This document shows, piece after piece, positions 29,568 to 38,164 of a stretch of DNA of 64,000 bases. Every line of letters starts with the position of its first letter. Within the stretch, counting starts at the first letter, position 1. The notes under the pieces are model-generated. The model saw nothing but the letters and a program-made list of their open reading frames with translations. It was not told where the DNA came from and searched no databases. Source of the stretch: Moraxella nasibovis (GTDB lineage: Bacteria > Pseudomonadota > Gammaproteobacteria > Pseudomonadales > Moraxellaceae). The DNA is taken from NCBI RefSeq assembly GCF_029581575.1, contig NZ_CP089975.1:992001-1056000 (forward strand), written 5' to 3'. Both the position numbers and the translations under genes were made by a program.

Positions 29568-30356
29568 TTATACCTGATTATCCAGCATTTTTGCCAAAAT
29601 GCAATCTGGAGAGATTTCATCCAAATTCAAATGTCTGATGGTTTCATTGTACAGATGCACGCAAACACTTTGATTGGTGATGGCGTCCTTGATGTCGATA
29701 TTTGGGTCTAGCAGTTTGCCCGTTTCGTGATGTTGAATGGGGTATAGGACATCTACGGGCTGCACCAGATGGTTGAGTTGTAATTTATTGACATAGTGCG
29801 TGACGGCACTCGGACCTGTCACTCCCCAGCCCATCTTTCCTAAGGTGTTAGCATGACCAAATAGGCGTTTGATTTTCAGTCTAAGCTTATCATAGCCTGA
29901 ATACCATTCGGGGGTAAAATAAGGCTGGCTGGTCAGATGAATCAAGATGTCAAGTAACTCGCTATCTTGGGGCAGGGCAAGAACGGCATTGCTGATGATA
30001 CTGGGGTTTTCGTAGCCGAGCAGATAGCCATGATCTGGGAGTGTCATAGGTTTTAGGCAGTACACATCGCAATCCACATAAATGCCATTGCTGATTTGTT
30101 TTAGCATATTATAGCGAAAAACATCGGAAAACGGTGCATAGCTGCCCCTTTTGTGATGTCTAAAAATTTTGGATTTGCCCAAGATTTGATTGGCATCAAG
30201 CACATTGATCCCTTGGGGCAAGTCAGCCATCTCGTCATAAGCGTACAGATTGACTTGGTGTCCGTGCTTTAAAAAGGAAGTTAGGCAAGCTGATGAAATT
30301 TTCCCTAGACTGCCGCCAATCCATAGGGCATTAATGCTTGGTAATTGCTCATTCAT
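29568..30356 (-). CDS. DxD-type glycosyltransferase, GT32-like
   Basis: 262 residues with the GT32 layout: INALWIGGSLGKISSACLTSFLKHGHQV at the N-terminus, then SDVFRYNMLKQISNGIYVDCDVYCL with the DxD motif (DCD), and a C-terminal WGVTGPSAVTHYV. Similar proteins act as lipooligosaccharide galactosyltransferases in Moraxella and related bacteria, but the linkage cannot be read from sequence. Lies 10 bases after the second GT25 gene. Confidence 0.8.
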   Translation of the reverse strand: MNEQLPSINALWIGGSLGKISSACLTSFLKHGHQVNLYAYDEMADLPQGINVLDANQILGKSKIFRHHKRGSYAPFSDVFRYNMLKQISNGIYVDCDVYCLKPMTLPDHGYLLGYENPSIISNAVLALPQDSELLDILIHLTSQPYFTPEWYSGYDKLRLKIKRLFGHANTLGKMGWGVTGPSAVTHYVNKLQLNHLVQPVDVLYPIQHHETGKLLDPNIDIKDAITNQSVCVHLYNETIRHLNLDEISPDCILAKMLDNQV

Positions 30357-30366
30357 GATGAATTTC

Positions 30367-31173
30367 CTATAAAAATTTATCCCTATTTACCAGGATTTCT
30401 CTTTTTTCTCCCAGTAGAAGTGCTTTGATGGTTTTGATGCCAAGTTTTATTTGGGTGAAAATGCGGTTTTTCTTAAAGGCAAGCTTATGCCTAAGCGTGG
30501 GCTGAAAGTCGATGGTGTTTTTGATGGCACCGATGATTGAGTGCGGCGGCGTTTCTACAGGAATGTCGTAGGCAGGGCAGATGACATCTTGTAGAAGTGC
30601 GGCAGGCTCAATTTGGGTGGTTTTTAAATCAGGGCAGCTATAAATAAAAGCATCCGCCAAAGCAAGGGTGGTTTTTGCTTTGTTAAGCAGTTTTTTTGCA
30701 CCGCTTGGATAAATGATGTAGCCACCTGTGCCGTTTTTTTCCAAGAATAATTGATATAAGCGGTATTCTTGGTTTAAAAGGCTGGCGATCGGTGCTTTAC
30801 TGACGATTTTTTTTCTGGGCTGTACTTCAAGATTGATGAAATCAACGGTTTCATTGAGATTTTGGCGTTCGATGTCTTGCAATAGTTCGGCAAAGTCATG
30901 CGTAAGTAGGGCATCATCTTCTAGAATGACGCAAGGCTCGTCATGATGGACGACCAGCTCCCACGCCTTTTTATGGCTTAAAAAACACGCCATTTCGGTT
31001 TGTTTCATCAATCGCTGACCGTGCCAAATATTTGTAAGATAAAACTCTTTGGAGATGTTGGTGACGGACACGGCAGGTAAGCGTTCAAATGACAGATTGA
31101 GTCTGGCAAATTGTTTGTGCTGCAAGGCAAGTCTGTCTGTGGATTGTTCCAAATTGATGATATAAATTTTCAT
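30367..31173 (-). CDS. Family 25 glycosyltransferase (second copy)
   Basis: 268 residues from the ATG at 31173. That start overlaps the upstream GT2 stop (ATGA) and is preceded by AAGGTCGAG, so I prefer it to a start seven codons earlier. Family blocks are IYIINLEQSTDRLALQ, CFLSHKKAWELV and CVILEDDALLTHDF (EDD metal site). It differs clearly from the GT25 at 28782, so the two probably add different sugars or linkages to lipooligosaccharide. Confidence 0.87.
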   Translation of the reverse strand: MKIYIINLEQSTDRLALQHKQFARLNLSFERLPAVSVTNISKEFYLTNIWHGQRLMKQTEMACFLSHKKAWELVVHHDEPCVILEDDALLTHDFAELLQDIERQNLNETVDFINLEVQPRKKIVSKAPIASLLNQEYRLYQLFLEKNGTGGYIIYPSGAKKLLNKAKTTLALADAFIYSCPDLKTTQIEPAALLQDVICPAYDIPVETPPHSIIGAIKNTIDFQPTLRHKLAFKKNRIFTQIKLGIKTIKALLLGEKREILVNRDKFL

Positions 31174-31946
31174 TTTGCTCGACCTTTTTGCCAAAGTAGC
31201 AAGTATTTATTAAAAGTGTATTGACAAAAAATTAACGAATAAACGAAACCGTGCTTGCCTTGCAAAAAACGCCCATCAAACACATACTGACGCATAAACT
31301 GCCAAAGCGGATTGGCGATGATGGCAAATAAGCTGGTTTTTTTGCCTTTTTGGTGTTTTTCGTTCGCCCAGATTTCGGCGTATTGTAGGCGTTTTGATAA
31401 TAAAAACTGAGCATCAGGGGCGGTGTGATGATTCAAAAAACCCGCTAAGCTCACCGTTTTCGCCCCTGTGATGTCCAAAGATTCATGGACTTGTAGGTCG
31501 TTAAACTGATAAGATTTTGGGAACAGTCGCCAGTAGGATTTCACGCCCCAATAGGGATTGTCAATCTGATGACCAAAAATAAAATCTAGGCGTTTTAAAC
31601 CATAAACAGTGTGTTCAGGTTTGTTCTGAATGACTTTTAAAATGCTTTGTTTTAACTCTGGCGTGATTTCTTCATCAGCGTCCAATGCCAAAATCCAATC
31701 GCCTGTGGCATAAGATTGGGCAATTTGTCGCTGCTTGCCAAAGCCTTGCCAGTCGGTATTGACAAACCATTTTGCCCCATATGCTTGGGCAACCGAACGG
31801 CTGTCATCGGCGCTGCCACTGTCCAAAATAATGATTTCATCTGCCAAGCCGTCCAAAGCAGGCAGAGAGATTGCCAGATTATGCGCTTCGTTTTTTACGA
31901 TCATGACGACAGATAGGGAGTGGGGGCGTTTTTGCATGGCAGTCAT
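31170..31946 (-). CDS. Family 2 glycosyltransferase, lipooligosaccharide core (LgtF/WaaE-like)
   Basis: SVVMIVKNEAHNLAISLPAL, DEIIILDSGSADDS, then WQGFGKQRQIAQSYATGDWILALDADEE match the LgtF/KdtX-type beta-glucosyltransferases that extend the inner core from heptose. The C-terminal FLQGKHGFVYSLI is also typical. Starts at 31946 or 31937 are both possible and neither has a strong ribosome site. This is the first gene of the leftward glycan operon. Its promoter should lie in 31947-32032, or farther upstream. Confidence 0.87.
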   Translation of the reverse strand: MTAMQKRPHSLSVVMIVKNEAHNLAISLPALDGLADEIIILDSGSADDSRSVAQAYGAKWFVNTDWQGFGKQRQIAQSYATGDWILALDADEEITPELKQSILKVIQNKPEHTVYGLKRLDFIFGHQIDNPYWGVKSYWRLFPKSYQFNDLQVHESLDITGAKTVSLAGFLNHHTAPDAQFLLSKRLQYAEIWANEKHQKGKKTSLFAIIANPLWQFMRQYVFDGRFLQGKHGFVYSLIFCQYTFNKYLLLWQKGRAK

Positions 31947-32032
31947 TGGATGAAATTTTTGCTTATTATACTCATTATCTGAGCAAAATTTAAGCATTAA
32001 ATGATATATTTTTGCATTTTGTCAGCTTGGGC

Positions 32033-32503
32033 TTACACCACACCCCTACGAAACACTTCCCTTAATTCAAAACTGGTATGAAGTTGACTGACCCCTTCAA
32101 TTTTACTCAAGCGATGGAGCAAAAATTCTTCATAATGAGCCATGTCTTTGACCATGACTTTGAGTAGGTAGTCTTCTGTGCGTCCTGTCACCAGACTGCA
32201 CGACACCACTTCGTCAAATTCACGGATTTTGTTTTCAAATTCGCCAAACCGCTCGGCAGTATGCTTATCCATGCTCACCGCCACAAAGACTGACAGCGTG
32301 TAGCCCAATTTGGCAGGGCTGGTGTGGGCGTGATAGCCTGTGATGATGCCCAGCTCTTCAAGCCGTTTGATGCGTCTTGCGGTCGGTGTGGCAGACAGAT
32401 TGACCACATCGGCAAGTTCGCTGATGCTGGCTTGGGCGTTGGTGATGAGATGGGCGAGCAGTTTTTTGTCGGTGGGGTCTAGGGTGGGTGTTGGCGTGTT
32501 CAT
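32033..32503 (-). CDS. lrp: Lrp/AsnC-family transcription regulator
   Basis: 156 residues from the ATG at 32503. N-terminal winged helix-turn-helix LDPTDKKLLAHLITNAQASISELADVVNLSATPTARRIKRLEELGII, written here as one known block of the family, is followed by the ligand-binding RAM domain (HTAERFGEF, VSCSLVTGRTEDYLLKV). Divergent from leuA, so regulation of leucine synthesis and of itself is likely. A palindrome at 32527-32548 lies between the two genes. A TTG start nine codons upstream is less likely. Confidence 0.9.
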   Translation of the reverse strand: MNTPTPTLDPTDKKLLAHLITNAQASISELADVVNLSATPTARRIKRLEELGIITGYHAHTSPAKLGYTLSVFVAVSMDKHTAERFGEFENKIREFDEVVSCSLVTGRTEDYLLKVMVKDMAHYEEFLLHRLSKIEGVSQLHTSFELREVFRRGVV

Positions 32504-32526
32504 GCGTGGAATTTGAGTGAAATTTG

Positions 32527-32548
32527 CCAAATTTTACCATAAATTTGG
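32527..32548. promoter_or_regulatory. Candidate Lrp operator between lrp and leuA
   Basis: Inverted repeat CCAAATTT, 6 bases, AAATTTGG, 23 bases upstream of the lrp ATG in the divergent region. A second half-like stretch (CCAAAATTTT) lies near 32559. Assignment to Lrp is by position only. Confidence 0.45.
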
Positions 32549-32670
32549 TGATTTTTGCCAAAATTTTAAAAAATTAATATGAAATATGGTTAAAATTGCT
32601 CAAAAAATTTGTTATGATAACTACCATAAAAACACCATCAAATTTCTTAGGAAAATTTATAGGAAAAGCC

Positions 32671-34413
32671 ATGAGTCAGCCAGCCGTTTCTCCAAAAATC
32701 ACCCCAAAAAATCCAGCCTTCGACTTTACCAAGTACCGTCCTTTTGAATTTGCACCGCACATTCCAGACCGTACTTGGTGCGACAAACGCATTGAAAAAG
32801 CCCCAATCTGGGCGAGCGTGGATTTGCGTGATGGCAACCAAGCCTTGATTGACCCGATGACCATTGAGCAAAAGTTGAAGTTTTTTAAATTGCTTGTGGC
32901 AGTGGGCTTTAAGGAAATTGAAATCGGTTTTCCGTCTGCCGCCCAAGTGGAGTTTGACTTCACACGCCTTTTGATTGAAGGTGGTCATGTGCCTGATGAT
33001 GTGACTTTGCAGGTATTGGTGCAGGCTCGTGAGCATTTGATTGAGCGTACTTTTGAGAGCTTGAAAGGTGCCAAAAAAGCCATTGTTCATGTCTATAACA
33101 GTACTTCAAAAGTACAGCGAGATAAGGTGTATCAGCTTGACAAAGACGGCATTAAAGCGATTGCGGTCAATGGGGCGACCTTGCTACGAGACATTGCCAA
33201 ACGCTATCCTGACACCGATTGGACTTTCCAATACAGCCCTGAGAGTTTTAGCCAGACTGAGACCGATTTTGCCGTAGAAGTCTGCCAAGCGGTGTGCGAT
33301 GTGTGGCGACCCGAGGATGGTCAAAAGGTGATTTTAAATCTGCCTGCCACCGTAGAGGCAAGCACGCCAAATCTGTACGCCGACCAGATTGAGTATTTCT
33401 GCCGTCATTTGCCAAGTCGTAAAGATGTCATCATCAGCCTACACACGCACAACGACCGTGGCTGTGGCGTGGCGGCAAGTGAGCTTGGTGTGATGGCAGG
33501 GGCTGACCGTGTGGAAGGCACGCTTTTGGGCAATGGCGAGCGTACGGGCAACATGGACATTTTGACCATGGCGATGAACCTTTATACGCAAGGCATTGAC
33601 CCTGAGCTGGATTTGTCGCAAGTGAGCGAGATTGTGCAAGTGGCGACCGAATGCACCAATTTGCCAGTGCACCCACGCCATGCCTATGTGGGCGAGCTTG
33701 TATTTACTGCGTTCTCAGGCTCGCACCAAGATGCGATTAAAAAATCACTTGACTATAATGAAAAGCACCCAGAAACCGAAAAACACTGGGATGTGGCGTA
33801 TTTGCCGATTGACCCTGTGCATATTGGGCGTAGCTATCAAGATGTGGTGCGTATCAATAGTCAGTCTGGTAAGGGCGGGGCGGCGTATATTCTACAAAGA
33901 CATTATGGCTTTGATTTGCCACGCTGGACGCAAATTGACTTTGCCAAAGTGGTGCAAAACGAGGCGGAGACTTTGGCTCGTGAGCTAAAAACTGAGGAAC
34001 TCCTTGACATCTTCACTCGCACTTTCTTGACCCAAGAGACCTTTAAGCTCAGTGATTATCAAATCAATAATAAAGGCGGGGAAGTGTCATTCCAAGGGCA
34101 AGTCGCCACCACTGATGAAGTGCTAGAAATCATCGGTCAGGGCAATGGGGCGTTAAGTGCGTTCATTGATGGCTTGGTGAAAGTGACTGGCAAAGAAATC
34201 CATGTCACCAATTACTCTGAACACGCCATCAACACCAAAGCGACCGTGAGCGTGTTGGATGATGAGCTGGGCGACAATCAGACACACTCTGCGGCGGCGT
34301 CTTATGTACAGCTTAATGTGGCAGGCAAAGTGTATTCTGGGATTGGCGTGTGCAACAGCACGGTATCGTCCATGCTAAAAGCGGTGTTGTCGGCACTGTC
34401 GCAGGCGTGGTGA
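32671..34413 (+). CDS. leuA: 2-isopropylmalate synthase LeuA (long form)
   Basis: First committed step of leucine synthesis: acetyl-CoA plus 2-ketoisovalerate. SVDLRDGNQALIDPM is the catalytic DRDGxQ equivalent of the long LeuA type. HTHNDRGCGVA supplies metal ligands. GNGERTGNMD is conserved. The C-terminal regulatory domain (from about residue 440) ends in CNSTVSSMLKAVLSA. I place the start at 32671 (AGGAAAAGCC before ATG), giving 580 residues. The upstream in-frame codons look like leader. Probably Lrp-controlled. Confidence 0.94.
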   Translation: MSQPAVSPKITPKNPAFDFTKYRPFEFAPHIPDRTWCDKRIEKAPIWASVDLRDGNQALIDPMTIEQKLKFFKLLVAVGFKEIEIGFPSAAQVEFDFTRLLIEGGHVPDDVTLQVLVQAREHLIERTFESLKGAKKAIVHVYNSTSKVQRDKVYQLDKDGIKAIAVNGATLLRDIAKRYPDTDWTFQYSPESFSQTETDFAVEVCQAVCDVWRPEDGQKVILNLPATVEASTPNLYADQIEYFCRHLPSRKDVIISLHTHNDRGCGVAASELGVMAGADRVEGTLLGNGERTGNMDILTMAMNLYTQGIDPELDLSQVSEIVQVATECTNLPVHPRHAYVGELVFTAFSGSHQDAIKKSLDYNEKHPETEKHWDVAYLPIDPVHIGRSYQDVVRINSQSGKGGAAYILQRHYGFDLPRWTQIDFAKVVQNEAETLARELKTEELLDIFTRTFLTQETFKLSDYQINNKGGEVSFQGQVATTDEVLEIIGQGNGALSAFIDGLVKVTGKEIHVTNYSEHAINTKATVSVLDDELGDNQTHSAAASYVQLNVAGKVYSGIGVCNSTVSSMLKAVLSALSQAW

Positions 34414-34428
34414 TTGTCGGTATTTATC

Positions 34429-34460
34429 AAAAAGCGAGGGCGTGGTGCTTCGCTTTTTTT
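34429..34460 (+). terminator. Intrinsic terminator after leuA
   Basis: AAAAAGCG (34429-34436) pairs with CGCTTTTT (34451-34458), followed by more T. Confidence 0.75.
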
Positions 34461-34546
34461 GGTTGGTTAAAAAGTATGAGGATTTGTTTTGGTGGTAAGT
34501 CTGCCAAACCATTGAGGAATTTTGGTTTTAAGCATGAGGTGTGTTT

Positions 34547-35271
34547 ATGAGTCGTACTGACTGGGGTGCTTTTCCAAATGCAATGATTGCTCATACTGAC
34601 AATACAATTACAATGCATCATGAATATCTAAAAGCTAAATCAGGCGACATTAATTCAGCATTGATACTGGTTGATGAATTCTTGTCTGATGAGTTTGTTG
34701 CAAAGATCCAAAAGGTAATTATTGGTTATTCAGACATTCATATTTTGCCTGTACATGCCGAAGAAATGCTGGGGAGAAATAAGATTTTAATGGTGTATGC
34801 ACTGGCATTATCTGAAATTTTGGGCGTGTCAATGGATTTGAATATCGTAGAAGCTGAGAGAGCTTATCGTACGATTCTGATGGCGTTGGTAGGCTGTTAA
34901 AGCGTGTTGGTTTTGATGGTAAAGTGGAAGAAAATCGCCATTATGTCATTGTTGATGATGTGATTACGCAAGGCGGTACGCTGGCAGATTTGCGAGCGTA
35001 TATTGAAAATTATGGCGGTAATGTGGTATTGGCAAGCACCTTGAATGGCAGGTCAAATTCTGCTAAACTACCCATTACTAGAGCTACGCTTGGGCAGTTA
35101 CGCAAACAAGCAGGTAGGCAGATTGAACAATGGTGGCAAGAGGAATTTGGTTATGACTTCTCAAAATTTACAGAATCAGAAGCAAGATACCTTGCAAAAC
35201 AAATCCATCGGCATGGCATTGACACCGTCCGAGATACGCTCATTAAGACAAGACCTTCGGGAGGCTTATGA
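34547..35271 (+). pseudogene. Phosphoribosyltransferase-like gene split by a one-base deletion
   Basis: The first part (34547-34900, MSRTDWGAFP...) ends in a premature stop. The second part continues in the next frame from about 34875 and contains the PRPP-binding loop VIVDDVITQGGTLADLRA. Reading across the break gives SDGVGRLLKRVGFDGKVEENRHYVIVDD, as expected for one phosphoribosyltransferase of about 241 residues. Restoring one base near 34872-34876 joins them. A ribosome site (GAGG) precedes the ATG at 34547. The substrate is unknown. Either a real pseudogene or a sequence error. Confidence 0.75.
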
Positions 35272-35332
35272 GCATGGCAAGGGGTATTTTGCTCATCGTG
35301 CCAAGCGAGTGCAGACCTTGACAAGCCAATAG
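35153..35332 (+). CDS. Small hypothetical protein overlapping the phosphoribosyltransferase end
   Basis: 59 codons in another frame. AGGAA lies 8 bases before the ATG, and the sequence has a plausible charged helical make-up (LTPSEIRSLRQDLREAYEHGKGYF). It overlaps the last 119 bases of the split gene and stops before a terminator, so translation coupled to the phosphoribosyltransferase is possible. I do not recognise a family. Confidence 0.45.
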   Translation: MTSQNLQNQKQDTLQNKSIGMALTPSEIRSLRQDLREAYEHGKGYFAHRAKRVQTLTSQ

Positions 35333-35363
35333 TGATTGATAAACTTTGTAGCAAAAAAATATT

Positions 35364-35402
35364 AAAAAATCGGCGTGGCGATAATGCTCATGCCGATTTT
35401 TT
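35364..35402 (+). terminator. Intrinsic terminator after the phosphoribosyltransferase locus
   Basis: A6TCGGCGTG pairs with CATGCCGAT6 (one G-T wobble) around an 11-base loop. It is T-rich on both strands' 3' side. Confidence 0.82.
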
Positions 35403-35459
35403 GATGGCTTGTGATAAAATGTGATGACATTAACCACGACTTTCATCAAAGGATAATTC

Positions 35460-36989
35460 ATGACTCAATTGACCTTGGCAAAAAGCATTGATACTCATAG
35501 CGATCAAGTATTGAATGGTAAAATGGCGAACCGCCACGGTCTGATCGCAGGGGCGACAGGTACAGGTAAGACCATTTCACTTCGCAAAATGGCGGAGGAA
35601 TTTAGCCGTGCTGGTGTGCCTGTGTTTTTGGCAGATGTCAAAGGCGACTTGTCAGGCATTGCCAAGCGAGGCGAACACACGGGCAAAGTCGCTGAGCGTA
35701 TGGCTCAGTTTGGGCTTGATGAGAGCTATTTGTCCGATTTTCCTGTGCGTTTTTGGGATGTGTTTGGGCAGGCGGGCATTCCTGTGCGTGTTACGGTCAG
35801 TCAAATGGGAGCGATGTTGCTGGCTCGTTTGATGAATCTGAATGACACGCAAGAGGGGCTATTGAACATCGTCTTTAAGGTGGCGGACGATCACGGCTGG
35901 CGTATTTTGGATTTAAAAGATTTGCGTGCCATGCTGACCCATATCTCGGACAATGCCAAAGAATACCGCACCCAATACGGCAACATTTCATCTGCCAGTG
36001 TGGGGCCGATTTCTCGTCAGCTGCTACAATTAGAAAGCGAAGGGGCGGAGACTTTTTTTGGTGAGCCTGCTTTGAATTTGGAGGACTGGGTGCAAACCGA
36101 CGACGGTCATGGCGTGATCAATGTCCTAAATTCTGAAAAACTCATGCGTTCGCCCCGTCTGTACAGTGCGTTTTTATTGTGGTTTTTGGCGGAAGTGTTT
36201 GAGACTTTCCCAGAGGTGGGCGACCTTGACAAGCCCAAATTTGTGCTGTTTTTTGACGAGGCGCATTTGTTGTTTGACAATTCGTCCAAGGCGCTGATTG
36301 AGCAGGTTGAGCAGGTGGTGCGACTGATTCGTTCAAAAGGCGTGGGCGTGTATTTTGTTACCCAAAATCCGCTGGATTTGCCCGAAAGCATCTTAGGTCA
36401 GCTGGGCAATCGCATTCAGCACGCCCTGAGAGCCTTCACCCCAAAAGACCAAAAAGCGGTCAAAGCGGCGGCGGATACTTTTAGAAGCAATCCCAATCTG
36501 AATGTCGCAGCGGTCATCAGCGAGCTGGGCGTGGGCGAGGCACTGGTGTCATTTTTGGACGAAAAAGGCATGCCAAGCGTGGTGGAGCGTGCCTATGTCA
36601 TGCCGCCATCATCTCACCTGACACCGCTTAGCGACACAGAGCGAGCCGCAAGCTATTTAAACGACACATTGTATCTACATTATAAAGACATGGTAGATGC
36701 TCATTCTGCTTATGAGACACTCAATGAACAAGCCCAAGCATCAGCTCAGGCTGAGCAAGCCAAACAAGAGAATGCGTCTGCCGGCGAAGAAAATAAGACA
36801 AATACCAAACAAAATGATGAGCTGGGAGCGTTGGACGGCTTTATCGGTGGTCTGACTGGCTCTCGCAAAAAAAGCGGTCAAAGCGCCAGCTATAATGTCG
36901 CCGATGCCATTGGCAGCCAGCTGAATCGCCAAGCGGTCAAGGCGGTGGAGCGTGGACTGATGGGCGTGATTAAAAATTTGTTTAAGTAG
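35460..36989 (+). CDS. yjgR: HerA-like ATPase YjgR (DUF853)
   Basis: P-loop ATPase of the HerA/FtsK clade, widespread but of unclear role. Walker A GATGTGKTISLRKMAEEF (residues about 30-40) and Walker B KFVLFFDEAHLLF are both intact. The arginine-finger-like region GVYFVTQNPLDLPESIL and the C-terminal GVGEALVSFLDEKG are typical. It has 509 residues with an Ala/Gln/Glu-rich linker near 420-450. No nuclease partner (NurA) is adjacent. Confidence 0.9.
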   Translation: MTQLTLAKSIDTHSDQVLNGKMANRHGLIAGATGTGKTISLRKMAEEFSRAGVPVFLADVKGDLSGIAKRGEHTGKVAERMAQFGLDESYLSDFPVRFWDVFGQAGIPVRVTVSQMGAMLLARLMNLNDTQEGLLNIVFKVADDHGWRILDLKDLRAMLTHISDNAKEYRTQYGNISSASVGPISRQLLQLESEGAETFFGEPALNLEDWVQTDDGHGVINVLNSEKLMRSPRLYSAFLLWFLAEVFETFPEVGDLDKPKFVLFFDEAHLLFDNSSKALIEQVEQVVRLIRSKGVGVYFVTQNPLDLPESILGQLGNRIQHALRAFTPKDQKAVKAAADTFRSNPNLNVAAVISELGVGEALVSFLDEKGMPSVVERAYVMPPSSHLTPLSDTERAASYLNDTLYLHYKDMVDAHSAYETLNEQAQASAQAEQAKQENASAGEENKTNTKQNDELGALDGFIGGLTGSRKKSGQSASYNVADAIGSQLNRQAVKAVERGLMGVIKNLFK

Positions 36990-37002
36990 TCAAATCCATA
37001 GG

Positions 37003-37039
37003 CAAAGTATCTGCCGTTACTGGCTTGGCAGATACTTTG
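37003..37039. terminator. Hairpin between convergent yjgR and TerD-like genes
   Basis: Perfect 13-bp stem (CAAAGTATCTGCC and its complement) with an 11-base loop. Neither side has a T run, so termination is likely but not certain. Confidence 0.5.
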
Positions 37040-37056
37040 TGGACGCTTTGAAATGA

Positions 37057-37716
37057 CTACCAGCGAGTATTTTTGGCAGATAAAAGCTCTTCGGCATTGT
37101 CAATAAGGTCGGTCATGTCGGCGTGCTTGATGCTTTTGAGTGGGGCGCTTACTCGCCAGTCGCCATCATCTCTTTGTAGATGCCATGCCACGAGCGCCTG
37201 CACGCCATCGTCCAATGATGCCAATTCAAATTCGTGCACCAAAGCGCCTTCATTGTCCCGAAGTACGCCCAAGCCTTTATTGGCCTTAGGTAGGGGCTGC
37301 TTGTGGTGGTTGGCGATGATGATGAAAAGATGATGCACTTCTTGGTCGATTTTATTAAGATGCAGCTGAATCTGCTCTTGATTGATGAATTTTTCTTCAA
37401 AATCAGACGCCCCGAGCAGCCCATCACCGCCATGACGCACGCTGCCATCATCAGTGCGAATGTTACCATAATGCACGCTTTGCAATATCTTGCCCGTCTG
37501 ACTCATCAAGACACAGCCGACATCGATGTCCATGGCAATGGGCGCTTTGCTTATTTTTGGCAAATGCGACAGCCATTTGGCAAGTCCTGTTTTTGGCAAG
37601 GCGGTGTGCTCATAACGCACGGCAGGCAGCAGGATATGCCCTGTAATGCCAAGCTCGCTTAGGGTTTTTGGTTCAAAAAAAGTCTTTAATGGCTGATCTG
37701 TCGCTGACTGACTCAT
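37057..37716 (-). CDS. TerD-family stress protein
   Basis: Residues about 65-215 follow the TerD fold pattern: AMDIDVGCVLM, SVHYGNIRTDDGSVRHGGDGLLG, then VHHLFIIIANHH and VHEFELASLDDGVQALVAWHLQRDDGDWRVSAP. TerD proteins bind calcium and are linked to tellurite, phage and envelope stress, but no other ter genes are nearby. I start at 37716 (MSQSATDQ, preceded by AGGAA), giving 219 residues. The N-terminal 55 residues are family-atypical. Confidence 0.75.
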   Translation of the reverse strand: MSQSATDQPLKTFFEPKTLSELGITGHILLPAVRYEHTALPKTGLAKWLSHLPKISKAPIAMDIDVGCVLMSQTGKILQSVHYGNIRTDDGSVRHGGDGLLGASDFEEKFINQEQIQLHLNKIDQEVHHLFIIIANHHKQPLPKANKGLGVLRDNEGALVHEFELASLDDGVQALVAWHLQRDDGDWRVSAPLKSIKHADMTDLIDNAEELLSAKNTRW

Positions 37717-38164
37717 GAGAAATTCCTTAAAAATTTTCACCATTGTAGCAAATTTTTGTTAAAAAATCCCAACAATGCGTCAGTTTTTCAAAGACTTAAA
37801 ACAATTTGTACAATTCGTTACGCCTACGCATCAAAAATCATCAAAACAACCATCAGAAACACCAGTGACAAAACCATCAATTACAAAAAACTATCAAATA
37901 TCTTCATTAAGCAACAAATCCTAACATAACGCCTTGCCAAGATGTGATATATTACGCCAAAATTTAACTTTTCATAGAATATAGAATAACGCCAATGACG
38001 GACGAATGCTGACGGTCGGCTGTTTTTAAATCGTTTTAATTTAAATTTTAAATCGTTTTAATTTAAAACAATTTTAAAAAACAGTTAAGCCATAAGCAAA
38101 CACAAAGCATTGACAGATGCCAAGCACCACCAACCCACCCAAAGTGCCAATACGAGCCAACGCC
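37717..38164. other. AT-rich intergenic region with tandem repeat
   Basis: About 450 bases without a convincing gene. Contains a duplicated 20-bp unit (38026-38067), which may be part of the lipoprotein promoter. No terminator or RNA gene was recognised. Confidence 0.5.
38026..38067. repeat. Two direct copies of a 20-bp AT-rich unit
   Basis: TTAAATCGTTTTAATTTAAA at 38026-38045 and again at 38048-38067, a 22-base period (two helical turns). The ends of each unit are themselves near-palindromic, so paired regulator binding is conceivable. Confidence 0.7.

Noticed and set aside
37057-37716. TerD-like gene considered as part of a tellurite-resistance (ter) operon
   Set aside because: No terZ/A/B/C/E neighbours. 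It stands alone between yjgR and an AT-rich gap.
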